Positions 43,826 through 52,590 of a stretch of 64,000 bases of DNA are shown here, piece by piece (position 1 is the stretch's first letter; each line of letters begins with the position of its first letter). A model generated the notes under the pieces. That model did no database searches. It saw nothing but the letters and a program-made list of their open reading frames with translations, and was not told where the DNA came from. Origin of the DNA: Comamonas sp. JUb58 (GTDB lineage: Bacteria; Pseudomonadota; Gammaproteobacteria; Burkholderiales; Burkholderiaceae_C); assembly GCF_004364775.1 (NCBI RefSeq), contig NZ_SOAL01000025.1, positions 1 through 64,000 on the forward strand. Reading direction: 5' to 3'. The position numbers and the translations under genes were made by a program.

Positions 43826-44383
43826 GTGAAGGTGTTGAAGTTATCGGCAAGTGGCGTTCCGCAATCCTGGATCAGTCTGCAGGAGGCGGTGACGCACTAC
43901 GCAGCAGGCGATGTGCGCTGGGAGGCGGGCTCGAGTGTGGCCTGCTTCCGTGGCGGCCATAACGCCATCACCGGCCTGCAGTCGCGCATCGATGTGGCCA
44001 GCATCATCGGCACGCGCGGCAAGCCCGGCATCGACCCTTTTGCCATGCGCATGACGCTCACCAACAGCAAGCTGTTTGGCCGCGACCGTCATATCTGCGC
44101 CTACTGCGGCGAGCATTTCGACGAAGAAAACCTGACCCGCGAACACATCATTCCGGTATCCCAGAAGGGGCCCGACACCTGGATGAATGTGGTGACGGCC
44201 TGCGCATCCTGCAACCACCACAAGGCCGGCCGCACGCCCGAGCAGGCGCATATGCCGCTGCTCTATGCGCCCTACACCCCCAGCCTCTGGGAAGACTTCA
44301 TCCTGCGCAACCGCCGCATCCTGACCGACCAGATGGAGTTCCTGATGGCCCATGTGCCCAAAAGCTCGCGTTTGACGGCTTGA
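43826..44383 (+). CDS. HNH endonuclease domain protein
   Basis: A 185-residue protein. The HNH core is DRHICAYCGEHFDEENLTREHIIPVSQKGPDTWMNVVTACASCNHHKAGRTPEQA: a CxxC pair, EHIIPVS (HNH His) and a CxxC-NxxK pair form the zinc-binding beta-beta-alpha fold. The N-terminus (SLQEAVTHYAAGDVRWEAG) is typical of chromosomal HNH proteins of betaproteobacteria whose biological role is unknown. AGGAGG at 43814-43819 puts the start at GTG 43826; the ATG at 43808 overlaps that site. It lies divergent from ribF with a bidirectional terminator downstream. It is not accompanied by methyltransferase or phage genes, so restriction or mobile function is not indicated. Confidence 0.86.
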   Translation: MKVLKLSASGVPQSWISLQEAVTHYAAGDVRWEAGSSVACFRGGHNAITGLQSRIDVASIIGTRGKPGIDPFAMRMTLTNSKLFGRDRHICAYCGEHFDEENLTREHIIPVSQKGPDTWMNVVTACASCNHHKAGRTPEQAHMPLLYAPYTPSLWEDFILRNRRILTDQMEFLMAHVPKSSRLTA

Positions 44384-44406
44384 CCGCTACCTTTGGCGTC
44401 ACCAGC

Positions 44407-44438
44407 AAAAAGGCCTTGTCGCAAGACAAGGCCTTTTC
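44407..44438. terminator. Bidirectional terminator between the HNH gene and the methyltransferase gene
   Basis: AAAAGGCCTTGTC (44408-44420), loop GCAA, GACAAGGCCTTTT (44425-44437) with A and T runs on both sides, serving two convergent genes. Confidence 0.93.
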
Positions 44439-44467
44439 CTTAGGAGATGGCTCTCAGCCGCTGGCTA

Positions 44468-45787
44468 TCAGGCTTCTTTGGGCTTGTAGGCGGTGACCAC
44501 AAAGCCATCCACGGCCTGACCGCCTTCCATGCGCAGCTCCACATCGCGGGTATCGACCTGGTCGAAACCGGCCGCCTTGGCCAGGCGCACGGTGCTGCTC
44601 AAGGTGTGGGTGTAGCGGCCGACTGCTTGCAGCTGGGTATCCGGGCCGGTGACATCGCCGTGCTCGCAGGAGAAGATCAGCACGCCGCCGGGGGCCAGCA
44701 CGCGGTAGGCGTCGGCCAGGGTTTGCTGCAGATCGCCGACATAGATCAGCACGTCCAGCGCGGTGATGGCCTCGAAGGTGTTGGCGGGGGTGGCCGCCAG
44801 CGCTTCGAGCAGGTTCACCTGGTGGAACTTGTAGTAGACCTTGTGCTTGGCCGCTTGCTCCAGCATCTTGGCCGACATGTCCACGCCCAGGATGTAGCCG
44901 TCGATGGCGCCCAGCGTTGCGCCCAGCAGGCCGGTGCCGCAGCCCAGGTCCAGCAGGTTGAAGCGGCGGTTCGGGTAGATCTGCAGCAACTGGTCAGCCA
45001 CCTGCTTGGGCAGTTGGTAGGACAGATGGCGCACCATGTGCATGTCATAGACCGAGGCCATCTCATCGAACATGTGGGTGGTCAGTTCGACCGGTACATG
45101 CGCGGGCACCTGGCCCTGGGCCAGCTGGTGGTAGTACTGGTAGATCTTGTCGTCGGGTTGCAGGGCCAGCAAAGCCTCGGTATCGGGCAGGGCTTCTTGC
45201 ATGGTGCCGCGTGCCTGCAGCATCTGCACACGGGCGATGCGTGCCAGGTGGTCGTCCGGCTTTTCATCGATCAGCGGGCCAAACACGGCCAGAGCTTCGT
45301 CGTACTGGCGCACGGTGCCCAGGTCGACCGCCAGGTAGCGGCGCAGCACGCGGTCCTCAGGGGTTAGCTCCAGCACGCGGCGCAGGTGGCGGATGGCCAT
45401 CTCGGTATTGCCCACGCGGTGGGCGATATCGATGACGCCAGCGATCACGCGGGCATTGTTGGGCTCCAGCGCAATCACCTTCTCGGCGGCAGCCATGGCC
45501 TCGTGCTCGCGGTTGTGGCGGGCATACAGCAGGGCCTGTTCCAGCAGGCCGGGCGCCCAGTCAGGGGCCAGGCTTTCGCAGCGCTGCATGGCATCAATGG
45601 CGCCGCGCAGGTTGCCCGACTTCTCGGCCATCAGGCCGGCCAGCATGAACAAACGTGCATCGCGTGGTGAGCGACGCCGTGCATCGTTGAGGGTTTGGGC
45701 GGCACCCGTGAGGTTGCCCACAGCAATCTGGTGGCGGGCGGTTTCGAGGAATTTGCGAATCGGATCGACAGGTGCTTTTGCGCTCAT
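44468..45787 (-). CDS. TPR-repeat protein fused to a SAM-dependent methyltransferase
   Basis: A 439-residue protein. The first about 210 residues hold TPR-like helix pairs (ARRRSPRDARLFMLAGLMAEKSGNLRGAIDAMQRCESLAPDWAPGLLEQALLYARH; VIDIAHRVGNTEMAIRHLRRVLELTPEDRVLRRYLAVDLG). The C-terminal part is a class I methyltransferase with motif I FNLLDLGCGTGLLGATLG and motif II-type LGVDMSAKMLEQAAKHKVY, then ITALDVLIYVGDL and RVLAPGGVLIFSCEHG. The TPR part probably gives a protein-binding surface, so the methylation target may be a protein partner. Target unknown. Divergent from purN with 120 bases between. Confidence 0.85.
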   Translation of the reverse strand: MSAKAPVDPIRKFLETARHQIAVGNLTGAAQTLNDARRRSPRDARLFMLAGLMAEKSGNLRGAIDAMQRCESLAPDWAPGLLEQALLYARHNREHEAMAAAEKVIALEPNNARVIAGVIDIAHRVGNTEMAIRHLRRVLELTPEDRVLRRYLAVDLGTVRQYDEALAVFGPLIDEKPDDHLARIARVQMLQARGTMQEALPDTEALLALQPDDKIYQYYHQLAQGQVPAHVPVELTTHMFDEMASVYDMHMVRHLSYQLPKQVADQLLQIYPNRRFNLLDLGCGTGLLGATLGAIDGYILGVDMSAKMLEQAAKHKVYYKFHQVNLLEALAATPANTFEAITALDVLIYVGDLQQTLADAYRVLAPGGVLIFSCEHGDVTGPDTQLQAVGRYTHTLSSTVRLAKAAGFDQVDTRDVELRMEGGQAVDGFVVTAYKPKEA

Positions 45788-45907
45788 GGAGTAACTGCGG
45801 GCGAGCCCGTAAACGTGGCTGTGAATTCAGTAAAGCCTTTGATTATCCGCCATTTGAGGCTGCAGCGTGTTTCGGGACGTTCTGCACCCTGCGATAATGC
45901 CGCCTCC

Positions 45908-46489
45908 ATGAAAAACATCGTCATCCTGATCTCCGGCAGCGGCTCCAATATGGCTGCCATCGTGCGAACCGCGCAGCAAGAGCGCTGGCAGGAGACCTTG
46001 GGAGCGAGGGTGGCGGCGGTCGTCAGCAACAAGGCCCAGGCCGGCGGCCTGCAGTTTGCCCAGGAGCAGGGCATTGCCACCGCCGTGGTAGACCACAAGG
46101 CCTATGACAGCCGCGAGAGCTTTGACGCGGCACTGATGCAGTGCATCGATGCCCATGCCCCCTCGCTGGTGGTGCTGGCGGGTTTCATGCGCATTCTGAC
46201 CCCCGGCTTTGTCGCGCACTACAGCGGCCGGCTCATCAATATCCACCCCTCGCTGTTGCCGGCCTTTGCCGGGCTGCACACCCACCAGCGCGCGATCGAT
46301 GCCGGCTGCAGGTTTGCCGGTTGCTCGGTGCACCAGGTGACGGCCGATCTGGATGCCGGCCCCATCCTGGAGCAGGGCCTGGTGCCCGTGTTGCCGGGCG
46401 ACACGGCCGAGCTGCTGGCCGCGCGCGTGCTGGTGCAAGAACACCAGATCTACCCCAAGGCGGTGCGCGCGCTGCTGCAGCTACGCTGA
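45908..46489 (+). CDS. purN: Phosphoribosylglycinamide formyltransferase
   Basis: A 193-residue GAR transformylase (10-formyl-THF dependent), third step of purine synthesis. Visible hallmarks: MKNIVILISGSGSNMAAIV (phosphate loop), VVLAGFMRIL, INIHPSLLPAFAGLHTHQRAIDAG (catalytic Asn/His with HPSLLPAF) and GCSVHQVTADLDAGPILEQG (Asp). The ATG at 45908 starts the domain; the longer frame has no ribosome binding site and overlaps the divergent gene region. No purM is adjacent. Confidence 0.95.
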   Translation: MKNIVILISGSGSNMAAIVRTAQQERWQETLGARVAAVVSNKAQAGGLQFAQEQGIATAVVDHKAYDSRESFDAALMQCIDAHAPSLVVLAGFMRILTPGFVAHYSGRLINIHPSLLPAFAGLHTHQRAIDAGCRFAGCSVHQVTADLDAGPILEQGLVPVLPGDTAELLAARVLVQEHQIYPKAVRALLQLR

Positions 46490-46505
46490 GCGCTGCGCAG
46501 CGCTG

Positions 46506-46766
46506 TCAAACCGGGTCAGGGGTGTCGGTCTGTGGTGTATAAGCCGCAAACCGGGGCTGGCGCTGGCCGTTCACTTCCACGTCCTCGCTGAACATGGCTG
46601 CTGGCCGTACCCACCAGCCGTAATCGCCATACAAGGCCTGGTAGACCACCAGCCATTCTCGTGTTTCGCTGTGCTGCGCCAGCTGCCAGACCTGGTAGAG
46701 CCGGCCCTTGTAGTGGCGGTAGAGCCCGGGCGAAATAGCTGGTGCTGGCATAGGGTGCTGTTCCAT
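46506..46766 (-). CDS. DUF1653-family small protein
   Basis: An 86-residue protein. ISPGLYRHYKGRLYQVWQLAQHSETREWLVVYQALYGDYGWWVRPAAMFSEDVEVNGQRQPRFA matches the DUF1653 pattern (GxYRHYKGxxYxV, ETxExLVVYQAL, WVRPxxMFxExV). Function unknown. Start could also be ATG 46751, 15 bases further in. It is divergent from the M48-like gene and follows the purN gene convergently. Confidence 0.82.
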   Translation of the reverse strand: MEQHPMPAPAISPGLYRHYKGRLYQVWQLAQHSETREWLVVYQALYGDYGWWVRPAAMFSEDVEVNGQRQPRFAAYTPQTDTPDPV

Positions 46767-46835
46767 AATCTGAAAAATAAACAAGACTAGCAGACGCTAT
46801 CGCTTTGCTGGACAAGAACTTATTCGGAGGGTGGG

Positions 46836-48797
46836 GTGGAGCAGATCGATTTTGTGCAGCGGGTCGATGCCTATGCGCAGGCCGCTGCGAACGACCCGGC
46901 CAGGTTTGACCGCAGTGTCTTGGGCATGGCTGTGCTGGCAGGGCTGTGGATCTGGGGCGGTCTGCTGCTGGGCCTGGTCTTGTTGGCCTGGTCCCTGCTG
47001 TCCTATGTCTACCAGGGCTTTCACGGCCTGCAATTCTTTGGTTTCTTTGCCGGTGTGGCGCTGCTGATCAGCGTGCTGCGCCTGACCCGCTCCGACTGGG
47101 TCGCCCCCGAGGGCATTGCCGTGCCCGCTGCTGAATGCCCGCGCCTGTTTGAGGCACTGGAGCGCGTGCGCCAGAAGCTGCGCGGGCCCCGAATCTCCCA
47201 CCTGGTGATCACCGAAGACTACGGTCTGCGCATAGCGCAGCAGATGCGGCTGGGCGGGCTGCTGCCAGCGCGCTACCACCTGCTGCTGGGCCTGCCGCTG
47301 GCGATGGCGATTGACCGGCCGCGCCTGCTGGCGATGATTGCGCAGGAATACAGCCATCTGCGCCGCCGCCAGGGCTGGCTGCAGGCGGCAGTCTTCCGCG
47401 CCCGCCGTCGCCTGCAAGGTCTGCATGAGCGCCTGGCCGATGCGCGCCAGATGACGCACCTGGGCTGGGCCAATGAACGCTTTATGCGCTGGTACTTGCC
47501 GCGCTGGTGGGCCGCCAGCTTTGTGGTGGCGCGGCAGGACGAGGCCCTGGCCGACCGCATGGCGGCCCGCTGGGTCAGCAAGCCGCTGATGGGCGAGGCG
47601 CTGTCCGAGGTGGCCGTGCGCGGGCGCTGGTTCCGGGAGCAGTTCTGGACCATGCACTGGCTGCGCGCGCGTGAACTGGCCTCGCCGATGGGGCCGTTCA
47701 GCCTGATGGCCGGGGTGATGAACCACCGCATGGATGTCAACTGGGTCTACCAGGGCTGGAAGCAGGAATACTATGCGCCCGCCAGCTACCAGGACACGCC
47801 CCCCAGCCTGCGCGAGCGGCTGCGGGGCCTGGATGTGCCTCCGGGCCTCACACCCATGTCCAGCAGCAACTGCCTGGCCTGGCTGGGCAAGCGCTCGGAG
47901 CGCTGGATCGAGCTGCTCGACCAGCGCTGGTGTGTGCGCCATGGCCATGACTGGGTGGCCTACCGCCAGATCCTGGCTGCCTCGGCCGCGCGCGTGGCTG
48001 CACTGATGCCGCGCGAGCCCTACCTCGATGCCGACCAGCTGGTGGAGCTGGGCTGGCAGCTGCAAAGCACGGCCTTGCAGCACCAGGATGCCCCCTTGCC
48101 CATTTACCAGCGCGCACTGGAGCTGGAGCCGGCCAATGCCCGCGCGCTGGCCGCCTGTGCCAGCCTACACATGGGCATGGACTGGGAGGCGCAGCTGCAG
48201 TACCTGGCCCAGGCATTTGCACAGCTTCCGGCCATGGGCAGCGCCTGGTGCCGGCTGGCCACCGGCGTGCTCGATGTGCTGGAAGACGAGGATTTTGACG
48301 AAGCCTCGGTGCGCCAGCTGCGCAGCGACTGGCGTGCGCGCGAGGCACTGGCCCGCGTGCAGCTGCAGGCCTTGCACGATGAGCGCCTAGCGCTGGGCAG
48401 CCTGCTGGGCGCGCGCGCCTGCACCGCGCTGCCCCATCCGCTCTGGGCCTCCGAGCTGGCCAGCTTGCAGATCCACCTGCAGCACTGCCCGCGCTTGCGC
48501 CGGGCCTGGCTGCTGGCGCGGCCGCTGCGCAGCGTGCCCGATGCCTATGCGCTGGTGCTGGTGCTCGATCGGCCCGGTGTGCACTACCAGGACAACCGAC
48601 GGCTGGCGCAGCAATGGCGCGGCTATCTGGAGCGCGAGCTGCTGTTGTGCAAGCTGATGCCGCTGTGGATCAGCCATGTGGATGAGCTGGGCCCCACGGG
48701 GGTGCGGCAGCTGGCGGCCATGCCCTGGGGCCTGGTCTATGACCGCGCGGAGCAGCCCGCTGGCATGCGCAGCGGGGCAGCGCCCCTGTCCGGTTAG
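46836..48797 (+). CDS. M48-peptidase-like membrane protein with degenerate zinc motif and TPR-like C-terminus
   Basis: A 653-residue protein. Two helices (residues 29-55 and 60-82) precede an M48-like region: PRLFEALERVRQKLRGPRISHLVI, then GGLLPARYHLLLGLPLAMAIDRPRLLAMIAQEYSHLRRRQGWLQ. In active relatives the last part reads AHExGHL; here residues 170-174 are QEYSH (codon CAG at 47343-47345), replacing the first zinc His by Gln. The Glu of the third ligand motif (DEALADRMAARW) is kept. C-terminal residues 430-520 look TPR-like (YQRALELEPANARALAACASLHMG). The start is GTG 46836 with CGGAGG. It may be catalytically dead and serve as an adaptor; not proven. Confidence 0.78.
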   Translation: MEQIDFVQRVDAYAQAAANDPARFDRSVLGMAVLAGLWIWGGLLLGLVLLAWSLLSYVYQGFHGLQFFGFFAGVALLISVLRLTRSDWVAPEGIAVPAAECPRLFEALERVRQKLRGPRISHLVITEDYGLRIAQQMRLGGLLPARYHLLLGLPLAMAIDRPRLLAMIAQEYSHLRRRQGWLQAAVFRARRRLQGLHERLADARQMTHLGWANERFMRWYLPRWWAASFVVARQDEALADRMAARWVSKPLMGEALSEVAVRGRWFREQFWTMHWLRARELASPMGPFSLMAGVMNHRMDVNWVYQGWKQEYYAPASYQDTPPSLRERLRGLDVPPGLTPMSSSNCLAWLGKRSERWIELLDQRWCVRHGHDWVAYRQILAASAARVAALMPREPYLDADQLVELGWQLQSTALQHQDAPLPIYQRALELEPANARALAACASLHMGMDWEAQLQYLAQAFAQLPAMGSAWCRLATGVLDVLEDEDFDEASVRQLRSDWRAREALARVQLQALHDERLALGSLLGARACTALPHPLWASELASLQIHLQHCPRLRRAWLLARPLRSVPDAYALVLVLDRPGVHYQDNRRLAQQWRGYLERELLLCKLMPLWISHVDELGPTGVRQLAAMPWGLVYDRAEQPAGMRSGAAPLSG

Positions 48798-48842
48798 CCG
48801 GGCCTGGCGCCCGGATACTGGCGCAATGGGACAATAGCGGCT

Positions 48843-50114
48843 ATGCATCCCAAAGCCCTTTTAGATGCCTGCGCCGAGCTGGTTGCGCAGGCCCTTACTT
48901 TTGAACACCCGGCCGACGCCGTGGTGTCGCGTTATTTCCGTGAACACCGCAACCTGGGGCCGCGTGAGCGTGGCACCCTGGCCGAGACGGTCTACACCGT
49001 GCTGCGCAAGAAAACGCTGTTTGAATCCCTGGCCCGCTCGGGCAGTGGTGCGCGTGAGCGCCGCCTGGCCATCCTGGGCTTTGCCGGCCCGCGCAGCTTT
49101 GTCAAAAGCGCGCTCAGCGACCAGGAAGTGCAATGGCTGGACGACTGTGACGCGATTGCGCCGGGCAGCCTCATGCCCCAGCACCGCCACAATCTGCCCG
49201 AATGGCTGGTGGAGCCGCTGCAGGCCCAGGTCGGTGACCAGTTCGAGCAACTGGCCGCCAGCATGCTGGAGATGGCCCCGCTGGATCTGCGCGCCAATGC
49301 CTTGCTGACCAAGCGCAGCGAGCTGCAAAAGGAACTCAAGGACGCCGGCATCAAGGCCGAGCCCACCCCGTACTCGCCCTGGGGCCTGCGCGTGGCCGAC
49401 AAGCCAGCGCTGTCGCGCCTGGAGGCCTTTGTCAAAGGCCGAGTCGAGGTGCAGGACGAGGGCTCGCAGCTGCTGGCCTTGTTGCTGGATGCCAAGCGCG
49501 GCGAGATGGTGACCGACTTCTGCGCTGGCGCAGGCGGCAAAACCCTGGCCATTGGCGCCACCATGCGCAGCACCGGCCGCCTCTATGCCTTTGATGTGTC
49601 GGCCCACCGTCTGGAAGCGCTCAAGCCGCGCCTGGCTCGCTCGGGCCTGTCCAATGTGCACCCGGCTGCGATTGCGCATGAGCGCGATGAGCGGGTCAAG
49701 CGCCTTGTGGGCAAGATGGACCGCGTGCTGGTCGATGCACCATGCTCCGGCCTGGGTACCCTGCGCCGCAATCCCGATCTGAAGTGGCGCCAAAGCCCCA
49801 AGGCGATCGAGGAGCTGACGGCCAAGCAGACCGCCATTCTGGCCAGCAGTGCCCGCATGGTGAAATCCGGCGGCCGCCTGGTCTATGCCACCTGCAGCAT
49901 CCTGCCCGCCGAGAACGAGGCGATCGCCGAAGCCTTTGCCGCCGCCCACCCGGACTTTGTGCCGCTGGACGCCGGCGAGCTGCTGGCAGGCCTGAAGGTC
50001 GAGCAAGCCGCCAGCCTCTGCAGCGGTGGCGACAGCGGCAGCCAGTACCTGCGCCTCTGGCCCCACCTGCACCAGACCGACGGCTTCTTTGCCGCCGTCT
50101 GGCAACGCAAGTAA
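48843..50114 (+). CDS. RsmB-family 16S rRNA (cytosine-C5)-methyltransferase
   Basis: A 423-residue RsmB/Sun-type RNA m5C methyltransferase. The N-terminal NusB-like and PUA-like parts (FEHPADAVVSRYFREHRNLGPRERGTLAETVYTVLR) are followed by the catalytic SAM domain: motif I VTDFCAGAGGKTLAIGA, motif IV with the catalytic region VDAPCSGLGTLRRNPDLKW and motif VI YATCSILPAENEA, the Cys of TCSIL. SAM-dependent m5C formation in 16S rRNA (C967 in E. coli) is the family activity. rsmB is often next to fmt or def; here it follows the M48-like gene and no fmt is seen, so I do not assign the exact symbol. Confidence 0.85.
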   Translation: MHPKALLDACAELVAQALTFEHPADAVVSRYFREHRNLGPRERGTLAETVYTVLRKKTLFESLARSGSGARERRLAILGFAGPRSFVKSALSDQEVQWLDDCDAIAPGSLMPQHRHNLPEWLVEPLQAQVGDQFEQLAASMLEMAPLDLRANALLTKRSELQKELKDAGIKAEPTPYSPWGLRVADKPALSRLEAFVKGRVEVQDEGSQLLALLLDAKRGEMVTDFCAGAGGKTLAIGATMRSTGRLYAFDVSAHRLEALKPRLARSGLSNVHPAAIAHERDERVKRLVGKMDRVLVDAPCSGLGTLRRNPDLKWRQSPKAIEELTAKQTAILASSARMVKSGGRLVYATCSILPAENEAIAEAFAAAHPDFVPLDAGELLAGLKVEQAASLCSGGDSGSQYLRLWPHLHQTDGFFAAVWQRK

Positions 50115-50115
50115 G

Positions 50116-50508
50116 TCAGTCCTTCCAGCCCAGCAGGCCAAGCCAGTCGGCCACACTGCGCCAACCGGCACGCCAGCCCGCATAGGCCTGCACCAGCACC
50201 AGCAATTGGGCGGGCTGCAGGCCTTCTGCTTGCAGCCAGTACCAGCCCGCATGCGCACCATTGCAGTGCGGGGCGTCCTCCGCCACCAGGCGCAGCGCGC
50301 TGTGCCAGGGCGAGCTGATCTGCAGCTGCCCGGCGCGGCAGTACAGGCTGCTGCCCGCTTCCAGATACAACCATTGGCCCTGGCCTGCACGCAAGGCCAG
50401 GCTGCTGCTATTGGTGCCGGGCTGCGCCGGGGCGCTGGCCTGGGCCTGGGTCGTGGCGCTGCCTGGCAGGGCGGTGGCGAGGCGGGCGGTGGTGCTGGAG
50501 GTGGTCAT
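50116..50508 (-). CDS. Small cupin-like/DUF2917-like protein, function unknown
   Basis: A 130-residue protein with no signal peptide. After an Ala/Thr/Gln-rich tail of about 35 residues, the core SLALRAGQGQWLYLEAGSSLYCRAGQLQISS then WYWLQAEGLQPAQLLVLVQAYAGW has the spacing of DUF2917 proteins (short beta sandwich with repeated G turns). The match is loose. It is divergent from the MocR regulator at 50767, and the two share a promoter region with four CAGAACAG/CTGTTCTG sites; it may be a target. Not recognised beyond that. Confidence 0.55.
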   Translation of the reverse strand: MTTSSTTARLATALPGSATTQAQASAPAQPGTNSSSLALRAGQGQWLYLEAGSSLYCRAGQLQISSPWHSALRLVAEDAPHCNGAHAGWYWLQAEGLQPAQLLVLVQAYAGWRAGWRSVADWLGLLGWKD

Positions 50509-50530
50509 TTTTGCGCTTTCCTGAGCGTTT

Positions 50531-50660
50531 CAGAACAGGGCTCTAGCGTAAAAAAACGCCGCCCAACGCAACAGACACAGTCGCGGCCAGGGTGGGGCAG
50601 AACAGCGCAAGCACAAAGCGGCTGTTCTGGTTCAAAATCGCAGTTTCTGTATCTGTTCTG
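50531..50660. promoter_or_regulatory. Four-copy CAGAACAG/CTGTTCTG site set, candidate MocR operator
   Basis: CAGAACAG occurs at 50531-50538 and 50598-50605; its reverse complement CTGTTCTG is at 50622-50629 and 50653-50660. The two CTGTTCTG sites are 31 bases apart, about three helical turns. They lie in the divergent region upstream of the MocR gene, consistent with direct-repeat binding of MocR dimers. Confidence 0.55.
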
Positions 50661-50766
50661 CCAGGGTTGAACCTGAGACCATAGCGCTGCTTAGGGAAAC
50701 CTCGTCTTGGCCACTGCGCTGGCGCCACCAGGCAATGGACAGGTTTCTGGAACCAGGAGTCCTGCT

Positions 50767-52302
50767 GTGCCGCTGTTAGAAGAAAGTCTGTGTGACATCC
50801 CCGAAAGCCACGTGGCGGACGCGGCGGACAGCCCGCCCGCGGACGATGCCTTTCTGTACGAGCGCATCGCGGCGCATTTTGAGCAGGCCATTGCGCAGCA
50901 GACCCTGGGCGTGGGCGCACGCATGCCCTCGGTGCGCGATATCCGGCGCCAGCACCATGTGAGCCACAGCACAGCGCTGCAGGTGCTGCGCGTGCTCGAA
51001 TCGCGCGGCCTGATCGAGGCGCGGCCCCGCGTGGGCTATTTCGTCAGTGATACGGCCTTGCAGATGCCCGCTGCGCGCGAGCCCCAGCAGCTGGGCCCCT
51101 TCCCGATGCAGGACCACCGCTTTGAAGGCATTGGCGAGCGCGCGGCCGAGTACCTGAACAAGGCGCGCCTCAAGGGGCCGCTGAAGGTGGACCTGGGCAG
51201 CGCCATGCCGGCGCCCGAGCTGTTCGACGCCAAACTGCTCAACCAGCTGGCGGTGGCCCTGCTGCGCGAGCAGCCCCAGATCCTGGTGCATGGGCCTTCG
51301 GCGCCGTTCACCCATCCGGATTTCCAGGCCTCGATGGCGCGCTATGCGCTGGGGTTTGGCGTGCGCCTGGCGCCGATGGACATTGCAGCCACCTTTGGCA
51401 ATTCCGAGGCGGTGAACCTGGCGCTGGATGCGCTGACCCAGCCGGGCGATATGGTGGCGATTGAGTCACCGACCTTCTACGGCATCCTGCAGGCCATCGA
51501 AGCCAAGAAGCTGCAGGCACTGGAGATCCCGTCGAGCCCGCACACCGGCATGTCGATCGAGGCGCTGGAGCTGGCCTTGCGCACCCACCCCAACCTCAAG
51601 GCCGTCGTGGTGGTGCCCCATTTGCAGATGCCCCAGGGCGCCACCATGCCCGACAGCCACAAGAAGCGCCTGGTGGCCCTGTGCCGCGAGTACCGGGTGG
51701 CCCTGATCGAGGACGATATCTACCGCGAATTTGTCGAATCCGATGAGGTGCTCAAGCCCTGCAAGGCCTGGGACACCGATGGCTCGGTGATCTACTGCTC
51801 CTCGCTGTCCAAAAGCTATGCGCCGGGCTTGCGCCTGGGCTGGATGAATGCCGGGCGCTGGCAGGAGCGGGTGCAGATGATCAAGTTCGCCCGCTCGCGC
51901 AACCTGCCGGTCTGGCCCCAGTTGCTGGGGGCGCGCACGGTGGGCTCGCCTTCGTACATGCGTCACCTGGTGCGGCTGCGCCAGCAGCTGCGCGTGCAGC
52001 GCCAGGCCGCTGCGCAGGCGGTTGCGCGCTATTTTCCGATCGGCACGCGCCTGAGCCTGCCCGCTGGCGGTCTGAGCATCTGGCTGGAGCTGCCCGAGCA
52101 GATATCGTCCAGCCGCCTGTATGACGAGGCACTGGCGGTCGGCATCCGTGTGGCGCCTGGCGATATGTTCAGCAACACCGGTCACTACGACCACTTTCTG
52201 CGGCTGAGCTGTGGCATGCCATTTACCGAGGCGGTGGACGATGCCTACCGCAGCCTGGGCCGCATGATGCATGCGCAGCTGGGCCTGCCACCCAGGGCTT
52301 GA
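50767..52302 (+). CDS. MocR-type PLP-dependent regulator
   Basis: A 511-residue GntR/aminotransferase fusion. The helix-turn-helix is at residues about 28-95 (AFLYERIAAHFEQAIAQQTLGVGARMPSVRDIRRQHHVSHSTALQVLRVLESRGLI). The PLP domain has FGNSEAVNLALDALTQPGDMVAIESPTFYG, EDDIYREF and IYCSSLSKSYAPGLRLGWM (PLP Lys in SLSKS). Start is GTG 50767 with AGGAG at 50755-50759; a TTG at 50707 is possible. A set of four short inverted/direct sites precedes it. The regulated genes are unknown; the divergent DUF2917-like gene is a candidate. A terminator for the convergent rpmBG operon follows. Confidence 0.86.
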   Translation: MPLLEESLCDIPESHVADAADSPPADDAFLYERIAAHFEQAIAQQTLGVGARMPSVRDIRRQHHVSHSTALQVLRVLESRGLIEARPRVGYFVSDTALQMPAAREPQQLGPFPMQDHRFEGIGERAAEYLNKARLKGPLKVDLGSAMPAPELFDAKLLNQLAVALLREQPQILVHGPSAPFTHPDFQASMARYALGFGVRLAPMDIAATFGNSEAVNLALDALTQPGDMVAIESPTFYGILQAIEAKKLQALEIPSSPHTGMSIEALELALRTHPNLKAVVVVPHLQMPQGATMPDSHKKRLVALCREYRVALIEDDIYREFVESDEVLKPCKAWDTDGSVIYCSSLSKSYAPGLRLGWMNAGRWQERVQMIKFARSRNLPVWPQLLGARTVGSPSYMRHLVRLRQQLRVQRQAAAQAVARYFPIGTRLSLPAGGLSIWLELPEQISSSRLYDEALAVGIRVAPGDMFSNTGHYDHFLRLSCGMPFTEAVDDAYRSLGRMMHAQLGLPPRA

Positions 52303-52334
52303 TGCGGGCGCCGGTCAACGAGAACCGGACGCAG

Positions 52335-52367
52335 AAAAACACAAAGGACACCGAGGTGTCCTTTGTG
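52335..52367. terminator. Terminator between the MocR gene and rpmG
   Basis: CACAAAGGACACC (52340-52352) and GGTGTCCTTTGTG (52355-52367) form a perfect stem; AAAAAC at 52335-52340 gives the T run for rpmG on the minus strand. Confidence 0.88.
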
Positions 52368-52408
52368 GTGTTTGCATGCCACCATGTGAATGGTGGCCTA
52401 CAGGCTGA

Positions 52409-52579
52409 TTACTTCAGCTTCACTTCCTTGTAATCCACATGCTTGCGAGCCTTGGGATCGAACTTGGAGATCAACATCTTTTCAGGCATTGTCTTCTTGT
52501 TCTTGGTGGTCGTGTAGAAGTGACCGGTGCCGGCTGTCGATTCCAGCTTGATTTTTTCGCGTCCGCCTTTGGATGCCAT
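52409..52579 (-). CDS. rpmG: 50S ribosomal protein L33
   Basis: A 56-residue protein translated from the minus strand: [20 protein letters not shown] then [22 protein letters not shown] and [13 protein letters not shown], the bacterial L33 sequence without the zinc CxxC pairs (so the C- form). It lies 11 bases after rpmB in the common rpmB-rpmG order and ends at a strong terminator. It is too short to have been picked up as a long open frame. Confidence 0.97.
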   Translation of the reverse strand: MASKGGREKIKLESTAGTGHFYTTTKNKKTMPEKMLISKFDPKARKHVDYKEVKLK

Positions 52580-52590
52580 GGTGATACTCC

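Noticed and set aside
43826..44383. HNH protein as part of a restriction or defence system
   Set aside because: No methyltransferase, NTPase or other defence partner; neighbours are housekeeping genes.
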